Shown here: piece after piece, positions 22,641 to 35,079 of the stretch
Layout: every line of letters begins with the position of its first letter
Numbering within the stretch: position 1 is the stretch's first letter
Translations under genes and position numbers: made by a program
Notes under the pieces: model-generated
Database searches by the model: none
What the model was told of the DNA's origin: nothing
Seen by the model: the letters and a program-made list of their open reading frames with translations, nothing else
Origin: Diogma glabrata
Lineage: Eukaryota; Arthropoda; Insecta; Diptera; Cylindrotomidae
Direction: 5' to 3'
Assembly: GCA_963693315.1 (NCBI GenBank)
Contig: OY856186.1
Coordinates: 92,053,536 to 92,117,535, forward strand
Length of the DNA: 64,000 nt

Positions 22641-23460
22641 GACAATATATTTTTCTGGATTTAAAAAATTATAGGTTAGCCTTCTTACCTATTTTGTAAA
22701 TTTTGACGATATTTTGATTGACAGTAAGCTCTGTATGTTCAAGTAATCAAAATTAGTCAGAATAAGACAATTACTCCATAAAAGCAGCTATAAATCCATA
22801 AAACTGCATCAATCACAAAAGTTCCATACCAAGTGAAAATATTCTCTAAATAGACTACCATTCCTTGACGCGTTATTCGATTAAGCTCCAACTTCAACGT
22901 AGTGTATATTTTGATCACACCTTGTTGGTCATTTGCTAAGGTTTGTGATAACAAATTTTGTTAGGATTTCAAAAAGTAAGCGCCTTACCAATTTTACTAG
23001 ATTTTACTAATATTTTTGCCAAAAAAAATGGAAAAAATATGCTAGAAGAAAGGATACGTATACACTCTTGATACTCAAAATTAGTCAAAATAAAACGATT
23101 ACTAAGAACAGCTTGAAAGTGGAGTTTCCTTGAGAAGGTTGTGAGGCATAAGGGTAGCAAGATCAGCAGGATCACTTCTAAGAGCAGTTTGAAGACGAGA
23201 ATTAAGGCAAGTTTCGATTTGATTCGTTAGTGTCAAGATATTCTCGATGATTGCATGTGTCCGTAGTGTGGTAAAAGAAGCAGAACGATGCGGTATTCAA
23301 TATTATCTTCCGTGCCGGAATGCAAAGTGAATTTTTGAAACTCGTGAGACAAGAAAAGCCTCTTACTTCTTGATTTCTGACCACCAATGCAATAAGCTGC
23401 ACTATCGGAGTATATTTTCTATACATAAACCGTATTGGGAAACAAAAAGTCGCAAACATG
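22640..23460 (-). other. Diverged direct duplication with unidentified minus-strand coding-like pieces
   Basis: Segments 22640-22780 and 22950-23110 are alignable in direct orientation, both containing TCAAAATTAGTCA(G/A)AATAA and TTTTACTA or TTTTGACGATATTTTG-like stretches. Minus-strand open stretches of 60-85 codons occur (22757-22954, 22969-23175, 23202-23459), including one with NQIETCLNSRLQTALRSDPA near 23170-23225. I do not recognise them; the duplicated layout hints at a duplicated exon of a decayed gene or transposon. Confidence 0.3.
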
Positions 23461-23639
23461 CTGTAAAAGATTTGGTAGAAGAACTCAAGACTATTTCAAG
23501 ATAAGAAGCGTTAGAGACAAAACCAACAAAAATACAAACCAAGCAGTTTTACTTACTGTAAAATATATAAGGATGGAAAAAGATGGAACTTAAAAGATGG
23601 AATGAAGAAAAACGGGATACAAAATCAATTACAACTACG

Positions 23640-25205
23640 AAAAAAGGCCAAAAAACACCCATGATTTTATTTTGCATTGCCAATTTGGTTTGAAAACAAC
23701 TGTATCCACCGTTGATCTAGTATCCAACAATCGGCGTTTATAAATTGTTTTTCATGTTCAGCTTAGAACACATTACTGCTTTCTTTTGATTGAACGACCC
23801 AATTAACTCCTTAAACTGTCTTAACCACGTGGCGTTAGTTCAGGTTTTGAACCATTCCCTTATAATTGCTTCCCTCATCCTTTTGTGCATGAATTTTGTC
23901 TCTTGCTCACAGCGACTTGCTAATTTGGGACTTATTTATTGTCTGCGTTTGCCAGGTATCAAGTCCCGCATAACCAGGTAACAAGTAAACTGTTACATTG
24001 GTGCTTGGCTGTCTTATAAGATGCTATACATTTTCTTGTTCTATTTATATTCTTTTAAGCTCCTGTGCCCACATTACACTTAACACCCGTTACGCAAAAG
24101 CAGGTCAGCGTTAAGCTGGGCTGGGTTTTTGTTCTATGTAACTGCTCAGTACGTGATAGCTGGTTTCACTATTATGGCATACATCAACCTTAGAATGCTT
24201 AAGCTACACTCCCATAAACCCACAGGTTTTTTGCATACCATCTTCTTACAATTCTTCTTACAACCTTACTTACCACAACTTTCATGTGGTTTCTCCACAG
24301 AATTTTGTTATGGAAAATTGCTCCCAGATATTTTGTCTCCTGTGTAGATTCAATTATGGACTCCTCAGATGATGGATTTTAAGCTTTATTTTTTTGGCGA
24401 ATGGGACCAACAAGGTTGTATTCAGATTGAGTTTTAGTACCACAGATGTGCCCCAAATGTCTACCAGATTCAGTCTACTCTGTACAATATAACAGGGTCA
24501 ACATTCGATCTTACTCCTACCAATTATAACAATGCCATCCGCGTACCCAAGATAAATAATGACGAGGTTACTTAAAATGGCAAGAATTTCATCCACCGCT
24601 AGACTTCACATGAGGGGTAATAAGACCACACCCTGGAGACTGTCCTTAGTGGTGCCAAGGCTGATTTCACAATCATCAGAAAGAGTTTCTGCTACTCTAG
24701 TTCTCAGCATCTCACACAGTCAGTTGTTGTACTGTCAAAAATTTTCTCACTTAGATTCTTCTTGACCTCTACATGTGCGGTGTTGTAAAATTTTCCTTTA
24801 ATATCTAGAAACAGACAGCAACTTTCTTCTTGTACACTGTCTCCTCTAACTCCTTTGTTAACTTTAACAACATGGTTTTCGTTAATCTGTCCTTCCTGTA
24901 CGCGTGTTGTCTATGTTGCAAAAGTGATCTTACCAGGGTATTGGTTCGTATGTGGTTGTCAATCACCTTTTCTATCGTTTTTAACATGAAATATGTTATA
25001 CTGATGGGTCTATGAGACGTCGGATGGATGATATCAGCTCTTCCTACTTTTGGAATAAGTATCACTTTTGCCGTTTTCCACAGTTCTGGAATATGCCCAG
25101 GCTGTTTCTGAGAATTCCCAGGAGGTGCAGTAATAGCCACTTCTCCCACCCTCATGAGGAGAACTAAGACTATACCGTCCGCCCCCGCTGCTGATTTGTA
25201 TAGCT
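23640..25205 (-). mobile_element. LINE reverse transcriptase remnant (jockey-like)
   Basis: On the minus strand, 25155-24805 reads IPELWKTAKVILIPKVGRAD, PISITYFMLKTIEKVIDNHI and a QHAYRKDR segment, the finger and palm of a jockey-type RT. Downstream, in broken frames, come the YAD(D) box as YADGIVIIGRSK (near 24550-24515) and the later segment QETKYLGAIF (near 24340). It is clearly homologous to arthropod jockey elements but inactive through frameshifts and stops. Its endonuclease part probably lies at 27200-27600, separated by the gypsy remnant. Confidence 0.85.
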
Positions 25206-25239
25206 GGAAAGTGGCTTTGACCTACTTAATGCAGTCCTT

Positions 25240-26990
25240 CGTATAATGTATCCTTTTTTATTGTTATTTATTTATTTAGCTATGTCTGCACTCTGTTTTT
25301 GTAGATTTTACATATTTTGATTGTTTCAAATTTAAGTGCATTACATCTTTTAACGAAAAGAAAACAATGCTTGTTTTCTTTTCTATCCATTATAGTTGGA
25401 AATTTCTCCTGCGTTATGGTTTACTATCGTGATAAGTTTCAAAAACTTTCTAGATCGTCGAACCATCACATAAAAATCACCATACTTGTTCATAAACTAG
25501 TTCTGCTGGTGAACAATTCATATCTTCTTTTGATAATGTTTTTATCAGTAAAAATATAATCGACAGGTCTAGTTTGCAGTGTTTGCTCTAGTTTTCAGAC
25601 AGGTCTTTAGTTGACAATGCAATCTTTCTACCATACCATTGCTGGCTTGATGATGACTGGTAGTATGAATTTCGTGTCATACTAGAATTTTGGTTAATCC
25701 AACGCTAAGCTTAGATTAAAATTGAGATCCTTGATCTGTTTGATTTTTATAGGCTAGCCAAATAACGCGATGTATTGCGCTACAAATGTTTTAACTATTG
25801 TCATGACAGTGATATATTTTATCGGGTATGCTGATGGCCAACGAGTGAATCGGTAAATTATTGTCAAAATGTGGACAAAGTCATTTGATTGTGAAAATTC
25901 ATTTTGACACCGAAAACTTATTTGGACGTTTTTATTTTGAAACCATAGTAGCATAAGCGTTAAAAAAGGAGCTTCTAATATTTTTGGTGTGCTTTGGTTA
26001 AAGAACTTGCACCAGAATGTCATCTATATAGACGTAAATAAAATGTAAGCCCTTAGAACTTCGATTATAAAAAGTTGGAATGATTCAGAAGCATTTCTCA
26101 ATCCGAACAGCTTCTATTGAATTCAAACAATCCAAATGGTGTTCCTATAGCCGTCTTATGAAAGTTAATATGCCTTTCTTATGTTAATATGCCTTTAAGA
26201 GATATATTTTTGAAAATAAGTTTATTCTGTGCAGATACATGGCGAAATCGAGAACATGTGGGATGGGATACCTGTCTGGAACTGTGCATGCGTTCAGCCG
26301 ACGATAGTCTACCAACGATATCCAGTCATATTTATTTTTTTCCGCACAAGTTGTTGCGGTGATGATACAGGTGAAGCAGAAGGTGTACATATGCTATGAT
26401 TAACCATGTCTAAAAATTTCGTCTTCGCTATATTGAATTTTTGTTTATCAAGCGGAAACCTAAAATGGTTTGGAGAGTGGAAGTTGACCTGTAGTCAGGA
26501 TGTGGTCTTTCACATTGTGTTTGACTGGTGCATTGTGCTTTGGTGAAGATATAAGCGACGGAAACTGCGATATATTTACTTGAAACTAGTTGTCAATACT
26601 GCAGTGTTTTGGCCTCGGTATGTTAAAGTTCGTGGTGATTCCAGATTTTGAAGCATTTTTGTAAATCAGACGTGTCAGATCTTTAGCGTATCAACCAGCA
26701 AATTGCATTTCACTAAAAAATCTGCATCATTAATAAACTAAGATTTGACTAAAATTCACTAAAAATTTGTATACCAAACATATTTATTTTGCTAGATAGT
26801 AATGATTATCTTTTTATGCCGGAAGAAGTCTTTTAGAGGACTACGAAAATATCCGCCCCTATGTCGAAATGAGTGTCGATACTCGATAGTTAGGGAATTG
26901 AATAAATAAACAGCGAGATGTTTTATTTTTCATCGATACCGGTGTGATAGAACAAGACTACTTGCAATTTCCTGGCACCCGCTCCAAAGT
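25240..26990 (-). mobile_element. Ty3/gypsy LTR retrotransposon pol remnant
   Basis: Minus-strand pieces in pol order are seen. A protease-like region lies around 26930-26840. A reverse transcriptase start (26390-26184) contains SLVDYRRLNACTVPDRYPIP. After a deletion, the integrase core follows: FVHILTIIYRFTRWPSAYP (about 25905-25850), then a TDQG-type segment and NGMVERLH (about 25740-25630). Frames are broken throughout. Related sequence containing TTTTTGTAGATTTTACA lies near both ends (25297-25313 and 27087-27103) and may be what remains of flanking repeats. The insertion seems to split the LINE of the same strand. Confidence 0.82.
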
Positions 26991-27090
26991 AAAAATGATA
27001 GTAGCACAAACGGTTGTTGCTTTGGTTTTCTATTTCTTTTGATTTATGGTTATGTCTAATTATTTCTATTACATTGATTTGCTGTGTTTT

Positions 27091-27190
27091 TGTAGATTTT
27101 ACAAATTTGCTTAGTTACAAATTTAATTCCGCTAAATTACAACCTTTAGCGGAATTAAATTTGTAACACACCAAATTTGTAAAATCTACA
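27091..27190. repeat. Hairpin-forming palindrome
   Basis: TGTAGATTTTACAAATTTG (27091-27109) and its reverse complement near 27172-27190 enclose a second perfect pair, TTACAAATTTAATTCCGCTA and its complement, around a loop of about 8-10 bp. Confidence 0.85.
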
Positions 27191-27199
27191 CGCACGCTA

Positions 27200-27600
27200 G
27201 TATAATCTTCCCAGTTTCTGCATTGTTTTATTCTGTTACATAGCCAGCTTTCTTCTGTTCTTAATTTTGGCAAATCTTGCCCCACCAAAACGCGTCCCTC
27301 TGATCTTTTACCATAGTAATTGGGCAGCTTGCTTCGAAAGCCTTAATGATTTCCAGTTTTACCGCTGCTACATCTTGTTCCAGCGAGGCATAGTGGTAAT
27401 GTTCAACATTAAATGCGCTTAAGTTTGTTTTAATCAAATATTCAAACAAAAACTCAGCTTTTTGACTTGTCTCCGTACTTCTCCGTAATGACCAAGTCAT
27501 TAGTGAGAAAATCTGATAGCAAAAGTGATTAATGTTTATCTTAATCATAATGAACGCTCTATGTAGGTTTGCGTTAGTATCATATACTACAATTGATATT
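27200..27600 (-). mobile_element. LINE endonuclease C-terminal remnant
   Basis: Minus-strand 27548-27261 ends with IIKAFEASCPITMVKDQRDA then FWWGKICQN, the typical end of a jockey-like endonuclease region (a CP-x-x-x-x-K...WWN motif) just before RT. After a stop it continues EQKKAGYVTE and NNAETGK. It probably belongs to the same LINE as 23640-25205. Confidence 0.7.
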
Positions 27601-28511
27601 GCCTAAAAGTGATCTTGTTGAAATGCCGTTATTAAATTAATGGTAGCATTTTTAATAATGTCAGGCTGAAGATATATGGAGGAACATGCTGATCGATAGA
27701 TCTGAAATTGGATGTTGTTACAAGTTAAATTGCTCTCCTTGGTGCATGCATGCAATGCATGGCGTAATCAGATTTTGTTGATTTTTTATTTCTTTTTTAA
27801 TTTTTGATCTACGCGTCGGACCACGCCGCGTCTGAAAGTTCCACCCACTATAATATGATTTAAGTGATATATCATACATAACTACAGTCAATAGCAGTGA
27901 GGCGTCAATAGTCAAGATGAGATGAACTCTATTCAGTCAACACTCAACAGTAGCACCCTCAATCTTAGTTATGGACTATTTTTGATGAGCATACTTTTGT
28001 TTGCTCGAAGAAACAAGCCTTAATATAACACTATACGTGACTTTAATTATTGACCAATATGCCACTATCTAGAAAATATTGGCATCCCCATTTTGTTTTG
28101 TTTCAGTAAAAATTTCAACAAATCTGCCATTGTTTCGTATTTTACTTTAACTCTTGCCACAATAGATTCAACAAAATTATGTTTCCTGTACTATTAGAGC
28201 ATTTGAACCATATGTTGTTTTGTATTTTGCCCAAATTTTAATGATCTGCCACCTATGATCATGAAGACACTATTTAATTTGGAACATCATCGGTCTGCTA
28301 GTTCAATATTTTCGAAATTGTTGTTCTATGAAAGTCTGTACGCACCTAAAGTTAGTTAATCTGGTACGAATTTATATGTTTACTTTTCGCCCTGTATAGC
28401 TTCCCTAGTATGCTGCACTCACTTTACTCTTATTCTTGAATTTGATCTTTTTAAAATTAGTCGGAGCAAGTACGTCACAGCGTATTTTTTCAATCAAGTC
28501 GTATTTTTTTA
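27601..28511. other. Intergenic sequence, probably degenerate repeat DNA
   Basis: The part 27720-27960 resembles an LTR-type segment by composition, but I could not pair it with a second copy. No gene is recognised. Confidence 0.35.
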
Positions 28512-28817
28512 AATTAAAATGCAATATTTAAAAATATACTTTTTACTGTTTATTTATAATTTTTTATTTTATTAATAATAATATAAACTTTCTTATAGTA
28601 ACAATTTGAATTTTATTTTTTATTTTATAGAATATCGATTTCGACTTTCGAAATTCCAATTTAAGAACTGAGGATGACGTAAGTCGAAATCGATATTCTA
28701 TAAAATAAAAAATAAAATTCAAATTATTACTATAAGGAAGTTTATATTATTATTAATAAAATAAAAAATTAAAAATAAATAGTACAAAGTATATTTTTTA
28801 AAAATTGCATTTTAATT
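28512..28817. repeat. Long AT-rich perfect-looking palindrome
   Basis: Arms of about 135 bp, with tips around AATTAAAATGCAAT and ATTGCATTTTAATT, meet at a 32-bp loop (28649-28680). The inner stem is AATATCGATTTCGACTT with its complement. It is a foldback or MITE-type structure without coding capacity. Confidence 0.88.
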
Positions 28818-30430
28818 CAAAAGTGACAAAGCACACAAACAGTGAATAATATCGAAAACCATAATAACACATATCGTATTTTTTTATTTCAAACAAAATT
28901 CATGTTTAAGCAAACTGGTAGCACCAGGATCCATCTCGTTTACATCTTCATAAGTTTAAGCTTTTACGAAGTTTTGACGTTGTGTTAACATCAGTTTGAC
29001 TTTTTTATAAAAACTATTCAAATAAAATCCAAAACAATTTTGTATTCGTTTTTATTAATATTTAAATACTCTTTCCTTAATATTATTTATTAATAAGTAA
29101 TTATTTAATTATGATTAACAAATAATTTTTTTTTATAATTTTATGACAAGTTTTTGTTTTGAACCTATGAATCACAAATTAGAAATCAGAATTTCTTTAA
29201 TTTTAATTAGTAAAATAAAATTTGAAAAAAAAAGTTATATTAGTTAATATTTCTATCTATTAGTTAAAATCCACTGTAATTTTATAATTTGTTTGTTTTT
29301 TTTTCAATTTTCTTATCGGATTTACATAGAGTTTTAATAATATTTCGATTAGTTGTAATCAAATACAACTAACAACATTATGATCGCAACAAATTAACTA
29401 CAAATAATAACAAAATAAAAACCGTTTGAATAATTAAATTAGTGTATAAATTCGAAATAATATTTGAGTTAAACTCGATAACTAATAAATTAAACTAATA
29501 AAAATATTACTTTATTTTATTTCAATGCCTTAAATTTATTTACATTTCTAATGACGTTTTCTGGTGTTTTATTTATGTATTTTAAAAATTATACATTATA
29601 TGTGTTGCATGCAATAAAAACATGTTGCATGCAATTTAGTTTATCGTTTCATTGGAACAAGTTAAATGTTAAATTTTGGCATTTGGAAGAATTCATAACC
29701 TTAATGATATATTATAAAACAAAAATTAATATCAAATTTATATTTATTTATCTACTCGAAAATTCCTGTTTTGTTTATTGTTACTTTTCTTAAATTAATT
29801 TGTAAACTAGTTACGTTTAAAACAATTGCATCTTTTTTTAATTTTATATTTTAATATTTACAAGAACACATAATTATTGTTTACACTAATTATTTTTGTT
29901 TTATTACTTGGAAGAACATTTATAGCAAATAAGATTTTATTGTAAATTTTTTTTTGTAATAACTTTTGTAGCAGTTTTAATTTACTCGTATGAATATGAA
30001 AAAAAATGATTTTGTTTTTCAATTATAAAATCTATTAAATAATATATTAATGTAAAACGATTGAGTATCTCATTCTTTGGTTGATTTTAGTTCCTGTAAC
30101 TCGTGAGGTTCAGCTAAATCCTATTATTAAAGAAAAAAAGTTTTTCATTAACCATGTGATCAAATGAAAATTTATCTATAAGCTTAGAATTTTTTAAATG
30201 ATTCACTTTAAAGTTTTTAGCCGTTAGATAAGCTATTGAGTTTTCAAAAATAAAAATTTGTGTTGGAAACAGTCCTGTTTCATTGAACAACTTATATACA
30301 GAAAACAAATTTGTTAGTATACAAAACCGAGTGTTAAAAGATGGAAAAAAATTAAATAGTTTTTCATTGATCATTAATGTTTGACAGCTAATGTTTGACT
30401 CCTTTTGCCTTATATATTAGCAATAATAAT
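28818..30430. other. Very AT-rich stretch without recognised genes
   Basis: Mostly A/T runs. One minus-strand open frame of 86 codons (30374-30114) contains FDHMVNEKLFFFNN and matches nothing I know, so it is likely chance or a decayed fragment. Confidence 0.5.
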
Positions 30431-31430
30431 CATCTTTTTAAGTCAAAATACGTCAGCTTTATAGTCTAGTTTAAGCTAGTTTCAACTTGTTAACACCAAC
30501 CAAGGTTGCTAGGAAACTGTATCCAGCTATTTTAGCCAACAAAAGTCTGATTGCGTAGTTAACCAGCTGATTGGCATTAAATAATAATTCGAAACCGCCT
30601 GAGCTGGATGTGGTGATCATAATAAGAACTACTGGTCGACAAACACCTCTGACTCATATAGTCTAAACCAGATTTGCAAGTCAGTAATAATTTGCTGAGC
30701 GGTTACATCTATCCGGTCTCTTCGATATTAGAAATTAACAAACGTTGCTGGTGATTTTAAATCAGTTTCCTGCAACTAATTTGCTTGCTTGCCGATCTGC
30801 TATATCGAACAACCATTTTTGCTAGCCCACTTAATAATCTTCAATGCACCGTTAATAACAAACAGCGATTATTGAACTGATTTCTTTGAGTCAATGAACA
30901 GTTTATTAATATTACAAAATACGTTCGTAATATTTATAAATGGTCCAATAAGTCAAGAAAATTGTTTAATGTGCAAACACAATTAAGCTATTTGTTTTTC
31001 CCGAACAATTAAACCGATTGTTAGTTTACCAATGATGTTGACTTGCGCTCTTTCTAAATTGAGCCCAAAAAATAATTGAAGATAAAGCAAATTTTTGGGT
31101 TGGATATTTAATTTTTCACAGACTACTAATTATTTGTAGCAACAATTATCACTTGAACCATTGTTCAAACTGACTACACTGTTCGTTTACATTTTGAAAT
31201 TAAACTGAAATTTTCAAAACTACAACTTGTAAACGTGTCGCAGCATCGTAATTCGACTTCATTTAACCTGTAATGTTTTGTTTAACATATTATAAAAACT
31301 GGCGATAGTTTGATTGCGAACCCTTATAGTAAAACTTTAGTGCACTATTGATAAAGGTAAGTAGACAAACAAACTAACAGATTTCGCTATGTTGAAGCAG
31401 CTTTTTGAAAGCAAGGAGTAGGATGTTTAC
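30431..31430. other. Intergenic sequence, no recognised gene
   Basis: Contains a small inverted segment near 30462-30495 (TAGTCTAGTTTAAGCTAGTTT). Nothing else could be supported. Confidence 0.45.
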
Positions 31431-31890
31431 TTTTAGGATACACCTTGAACCTATCACATTTATAAAATGACGCCCATTGCGAGACTCTGACTACAAACTT
31501 CATAAACTGTTGCAAACATACAGTGCTTTTGTATGAGGTCACAAACTACCAAATCGTTTTGTTTGGTTACAATTAGGATCCTTATCTTTTGTATAAAATG
31601 GCGCTCATTGCGGGACTCTAACAAGAAACCTCGTAAACTGTTGCTTACAATGCTTTTGTATCATGTCACTAACCGTGTAACAGTAAAACGGTTTGAGTGT
31701 TTAAAAGTAGGATACACCTTGAACTTATCCTCTTTATATAATGGCACCCATTGCGGGTCTCTGATTGATTACAAATCTCAAAAACTGTTGCAAACATATC
31801 GTGGTTTTGCATTAGGCGGTTTTAATCATTAAAACCATACTGAAATCTGTTTGGCTCATTCGTTTTATGTCACAAACCATGTAACAATAA
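31430..31890 (+). repeat. Diverged tandem repeat, period about 130-170 bp
   Basis: The phrase TATAAAATG(A/G)CGC(C/T)CATTGCG(A/G)GACTCT, then AACTGTTGCAAACATA and CTTTTGTAT(G/C)A, recurs at about 31457, 31592 and 31734. A weaker trace is at 32215-32265 (GGGACTCTGATTGCAAACCTC). AGGATACACCTTGAAC occurs at 31436 and 31710. Confidence 0.75.
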
Positions 31891-32274
31891 ATTGGCATCG
31901 TTTTATTTAACTGGTTTGACTAGTTGAGCATGTTTAACATATTTGAGATGTTAACTCTTCGAAACGGGCGCGTACCACTCCTAACTAAGGAAGAATATTT
32001 TATCGATGATGTTCCGTAATAATTGATAGATGTAGTTCCGCACGTGGAAAATTAAAAAAAAAACAACAAAAAGTTTAAGACAACATGCAATGTGACCTGT
32101 GAGACAACATGCGATGTGTGTATTCATCTTTCATTATTTTTTGCAAAATCGAAATAACAAATTCTCATGCGATTGTACATATTTACACCAAGTTTAAATA
32201 TTGTACTTATTGTACTGCAATGGGACTCTGATTGCAAACCTCATAATATCTTCTATGCAAACATCGGTCTCGTA

Positions 32275-33510
32275 TATAATTTTTTTATTCGCCTATATAT
32301 TAAAGTGTTACTTTATTACTGTGATTTGCGGCTTTAAAGTATCACTTTTCAACTATTTATTTTGTCGTCATAGCTACGTCCAAAAAAAGTAAAAAGCATT
32401 TGTATTTGTTTAAATTCTATGAAAAATAAATTTTTTTATCAAAGCAACCCGCAAATTCAAAATTTCATTATCCAATTAAAATAGTTGTTATCATTTGTTG
32501 TCATAGAATTTGGAAAAAATAATAAATATTTTTTCAAAGGTTACTTGTTCCACATATTTTTATTTTAAAATTTATGAAAATTTATAATTTTAATTTAGAA
32601 TAAACAACTTTTCTGAAGATATTTTGCTTGCGGCGAATAAAAAATAGTATATGATGCACGGACTAGGGTTTCTAAAACGGGATCCCGGGGGCAAATTTTC
32701 ATCCCGTTTTCCCGGGATTTCATCCCGGGATCCCGGGTATCCCGCTAATTTTTATTAACATTTTTTTGTACTTTTTTCAAAGATATTAAAAGTTTTCTCA
32801 CTCGAAAATCGAGTAGTTTTTAATTCTTTTCCCTCTGTTGTAATTAATTTCGTTCAAAATTAGGAAAATTTTTTTTTGACACATATGGTATCATGGTTTT
32901 TTTGACACATATAAACACAACAAATTAAAACCAATCAAACTTAAAATAGGTAGATTTTTCTGGGAAATCTACCTAAAACTTGCGCTTCATTTCTCTTAAT
33001 TTATGTTTAATGGTTTTCTTGGACGGATGGATCAATGGATGGTTCAATAGACGTTTCGTCACGAAAATTCGGACAAAATTGAGTGATGGCGCCATTGACA
33101 ACCTAGTTTTTTGAAAAATTGTTTAAAAATTAGTATTATGAATTTATTTTTGTATTGTTTTTATGTATTCATTTTTATTTAATTTTTGAAGTTTTTCTAA
33201 TTAAAAATAATGGAAATTTAAAAATTATAGCGCATTTTTTGTGCTTTTTTAATTTTACACATTTTTCTACCACCCAATTAGAAAAATCTAGCATTTTAGC
33301 GTTGCCCGGGATTTCCCGGGATCCCGGGAATTTAGTATTTTTTGTCCCGGCTTCCCGGGATTTTAATTTCTACGGGAAATGAGAAACCCTAGCACGGACG
33401 TAAGCTATTTTGGACTTAATGTGGGTGCAAATCTCGGCTAGCGCCTCGATTTGCAAACTCCACATCCGTCCAAAATCTTTAGCTTTACGTCCTAGCATCA
33501 TAATGTACTA
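32275..33510 (+). repeat. Dispersed repeat, copy A (interrupted by a hAT-type MITE)
   Basis: It begins with TTTTTTTATTCGCCTA(T/C)ATATT and ends after CTAGCATCATAATGTACTA. The same series, without the MITE, is at 40557-40963 in the same orientation. The right part (33400-33500) folds as a hairpin with GGTGCAAATCTCGGCTAGCG in the stem. Confidence 0.85.
32664..33391. mobile_element. hAT-type MITE with CCCGGGATCCCGGG repeats
   Basis: It starts TAGGGTTTCT and ends with the reverse complement. It is flanked on both sides by the identical 8-bp GCACGGAC (32656-32663 and 33392-33399), the duplication length of hAT elements. Both subterminal regions carry clustered CCCGGGATCCCGGG and TCCCGGGA motifs. 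The uninterrupted site is seen at 40836-40850 in the sister repeat. No transposase is inside. Confidence 0.93.
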
Positions 33511-33976
33511 TTATGATTGTTACGATATACTTTGAAACAAAAATCTAGTTTGTCCTGTAAAGTGTGTTTCGTAATTATATAATATATATATGCTAAAATA
33601 TAAAGATTTTTGATTCAAAAATTTGTTCAACATACAACAATCACAGTTAATTTTAAGTCACAAACATAATTTCCTTTTACATTAAATACTAAATAAGAAA
33701 CAAATAAAAATCACAAAAGCAGAAAAATACGACTGACGAAAAGCAAAAAAGCCAATTTCACATTTTCAAAATACCTTATCACATTTTTACACAATACATA
33801 ACTATTTTTATCTTCAAACAGTGGTGCCGCGATAATAATAATCATCTTCCATTTCAAGTGATACTTTTTCATTATTGTTTTTTAAAATATTCTGCTATTT
33901 TGATACCACCAACAAAAAATAACAAATTAAAAAAACAAATTAAAGCTATAATACTGAATTTGGAAATGAATTTAAG
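33511..33976. other. AT-rich sequence downstream of the transporter gene
   Basis: Probably the 3' untranslated and flanking region of the minus-strand transporter. No other feature recognised. Confidence 0.5.
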
Positions 33977-34151
33977 TTAAAATACCGAGAACAAAATAAT
34001 CCCTTTAAACTCATTTGATTCAACAATTTCTTGCTTATCTGTGTTACTTACTGAATCTGGAAGTGCTTGTAAATCTGATTTTGATAAATGATTAACTAAA
34101 ATTGTTCCTATAGCATCACACATTACGTTAATTGTTGTTCTAAAACGATCT
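33977..34151 (-). CDS. Eaat: Excitatory amino acid transporter, last exon
   Basis: After the acceptor TTTACAG (minus strand) the frame completes the split Leu codon and reads DRFRTTINVMCDAIGTILVN, then a hydrophilic cytoplasmic tail (HLSKSDLQALPDSV) ending ...LFSVF and TAA at 33979-33977. The DRFRTTIN segment is the end of transmembrane helix 8, with the arginine (the second one in DRFR) that binds the side-chain carboxylate in glutamate/aspartate carriers and differs in neutral amino acid carriers. Confidence 0.92.
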
Positions 34152-34221
34152 CTGTAAACAAAAAGTTAATTTAGTATTTTTTATTATTATATTATTGTAT
34201 TATAACATTAATTTTGCTTAC

Positions 34222-35014
34222 AATAACCAATCAACCGCAATAATAAGAATGACGTCATCCGCTGGCAGTCCTACGGTATCAAGTACCATAACCATTGTAA
34301 CAAGACCAGCTTGTGGTATACCAGCTGCACCAATTGAAGCTGCAGTTGCTGTTATACTAACAGCTACAATATGTCCGAATGATAGAGCAACACCACGATA
34401 TTGTGCAATAAAAATAGCTGCAACAGCTTCGTACAACGCTGTACCATCCATATTAATAGTGGCACCAACAGGTATTACGAATCTTGTTACACGTGGATCT
34501 ATTCCCATGTTATCTAAACAGTTTATAGTAACTGGCATTGTCGCAGAGCTTGATCCTGTTCCAAATGCTGTTGCCAAAACTTGACTCATTTGACCGATAT
34601 ATTTATATGGAAGTTCCTTTACGACCAAGAAAAATATTACAGCAATCGTCCCAAAGCCATGAATTATAAGTCCCAGCATTACTGTAATAAAGTATAGTCC
34701 CAATAAATCAATAGCATCTGCAAATGAGTCAAATTCCATCATTTTCGCCGCAACCAAAAATGTAACACCAATGGGTGATATTAAAATTACCCATGACGTA
34801 ATTGTCATCATCGCCTCACTCATTGCTACAAATATTTCTTGAAGTGCTCGACCTTTTTCTTGCATTTTACCAATAGCAACACCTAAGATTATACTAAACA
34901 TTACCATTCCTAAAACGTTGGTTGTAGAAACATTTTCCGATGAAATTTTATATTTTGATATGTCCTGTGTTCCTAAAAAATTAAAACCATATTTTATTAT
35001 CATTCCAGAACGAT
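34222..35014 (-). CDS. Eaat: Excitatory amino acid transporter, core transport-domain exon
   Basis: It encodes the core of a sodium-coupled glutamate/aspartate transporter of the SLC1 family, a plasma membrane carrier that clears transmitter. It runs from after an acceptor GTTAAG (minus strand, 35015) through helices 4-7 and the reentrant hairpins. It shows HP1 as AFGTGSSSATMPVT, helix 7 with the NMDGT sodium/substrate motif (VGATINMDGTALYEAV), HP2 as SIGAAGIPQAGLVTMVMVL and the start of helix 8 (AVDWLL). The frame is open for all 263 codons and both splice phases agree with the neighbours. It is clearly a functional-looking EAAT; which insect paralogue (Eaat1 or Eaat2) I cannot decide. Confidence 0.95.
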
Positions 35015-35079
35015 CTTAACAAAGTCTAATTAAGATCAAAAATTTTTGATTTCAAAAACTATAACCAATTTAGTGAGTT

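Noticed and set aside
30114..30374. Minus-strand open frame of 86 codons
   Set aside because: AT-rich composition and no recognised motif; chance cannot be excluded, so it is not called a gene.
34195..34584. Plus-strand open frame of 129 codons
   Set aside because: It is a shadow of the strongly conserved transporter exon on the other strand.
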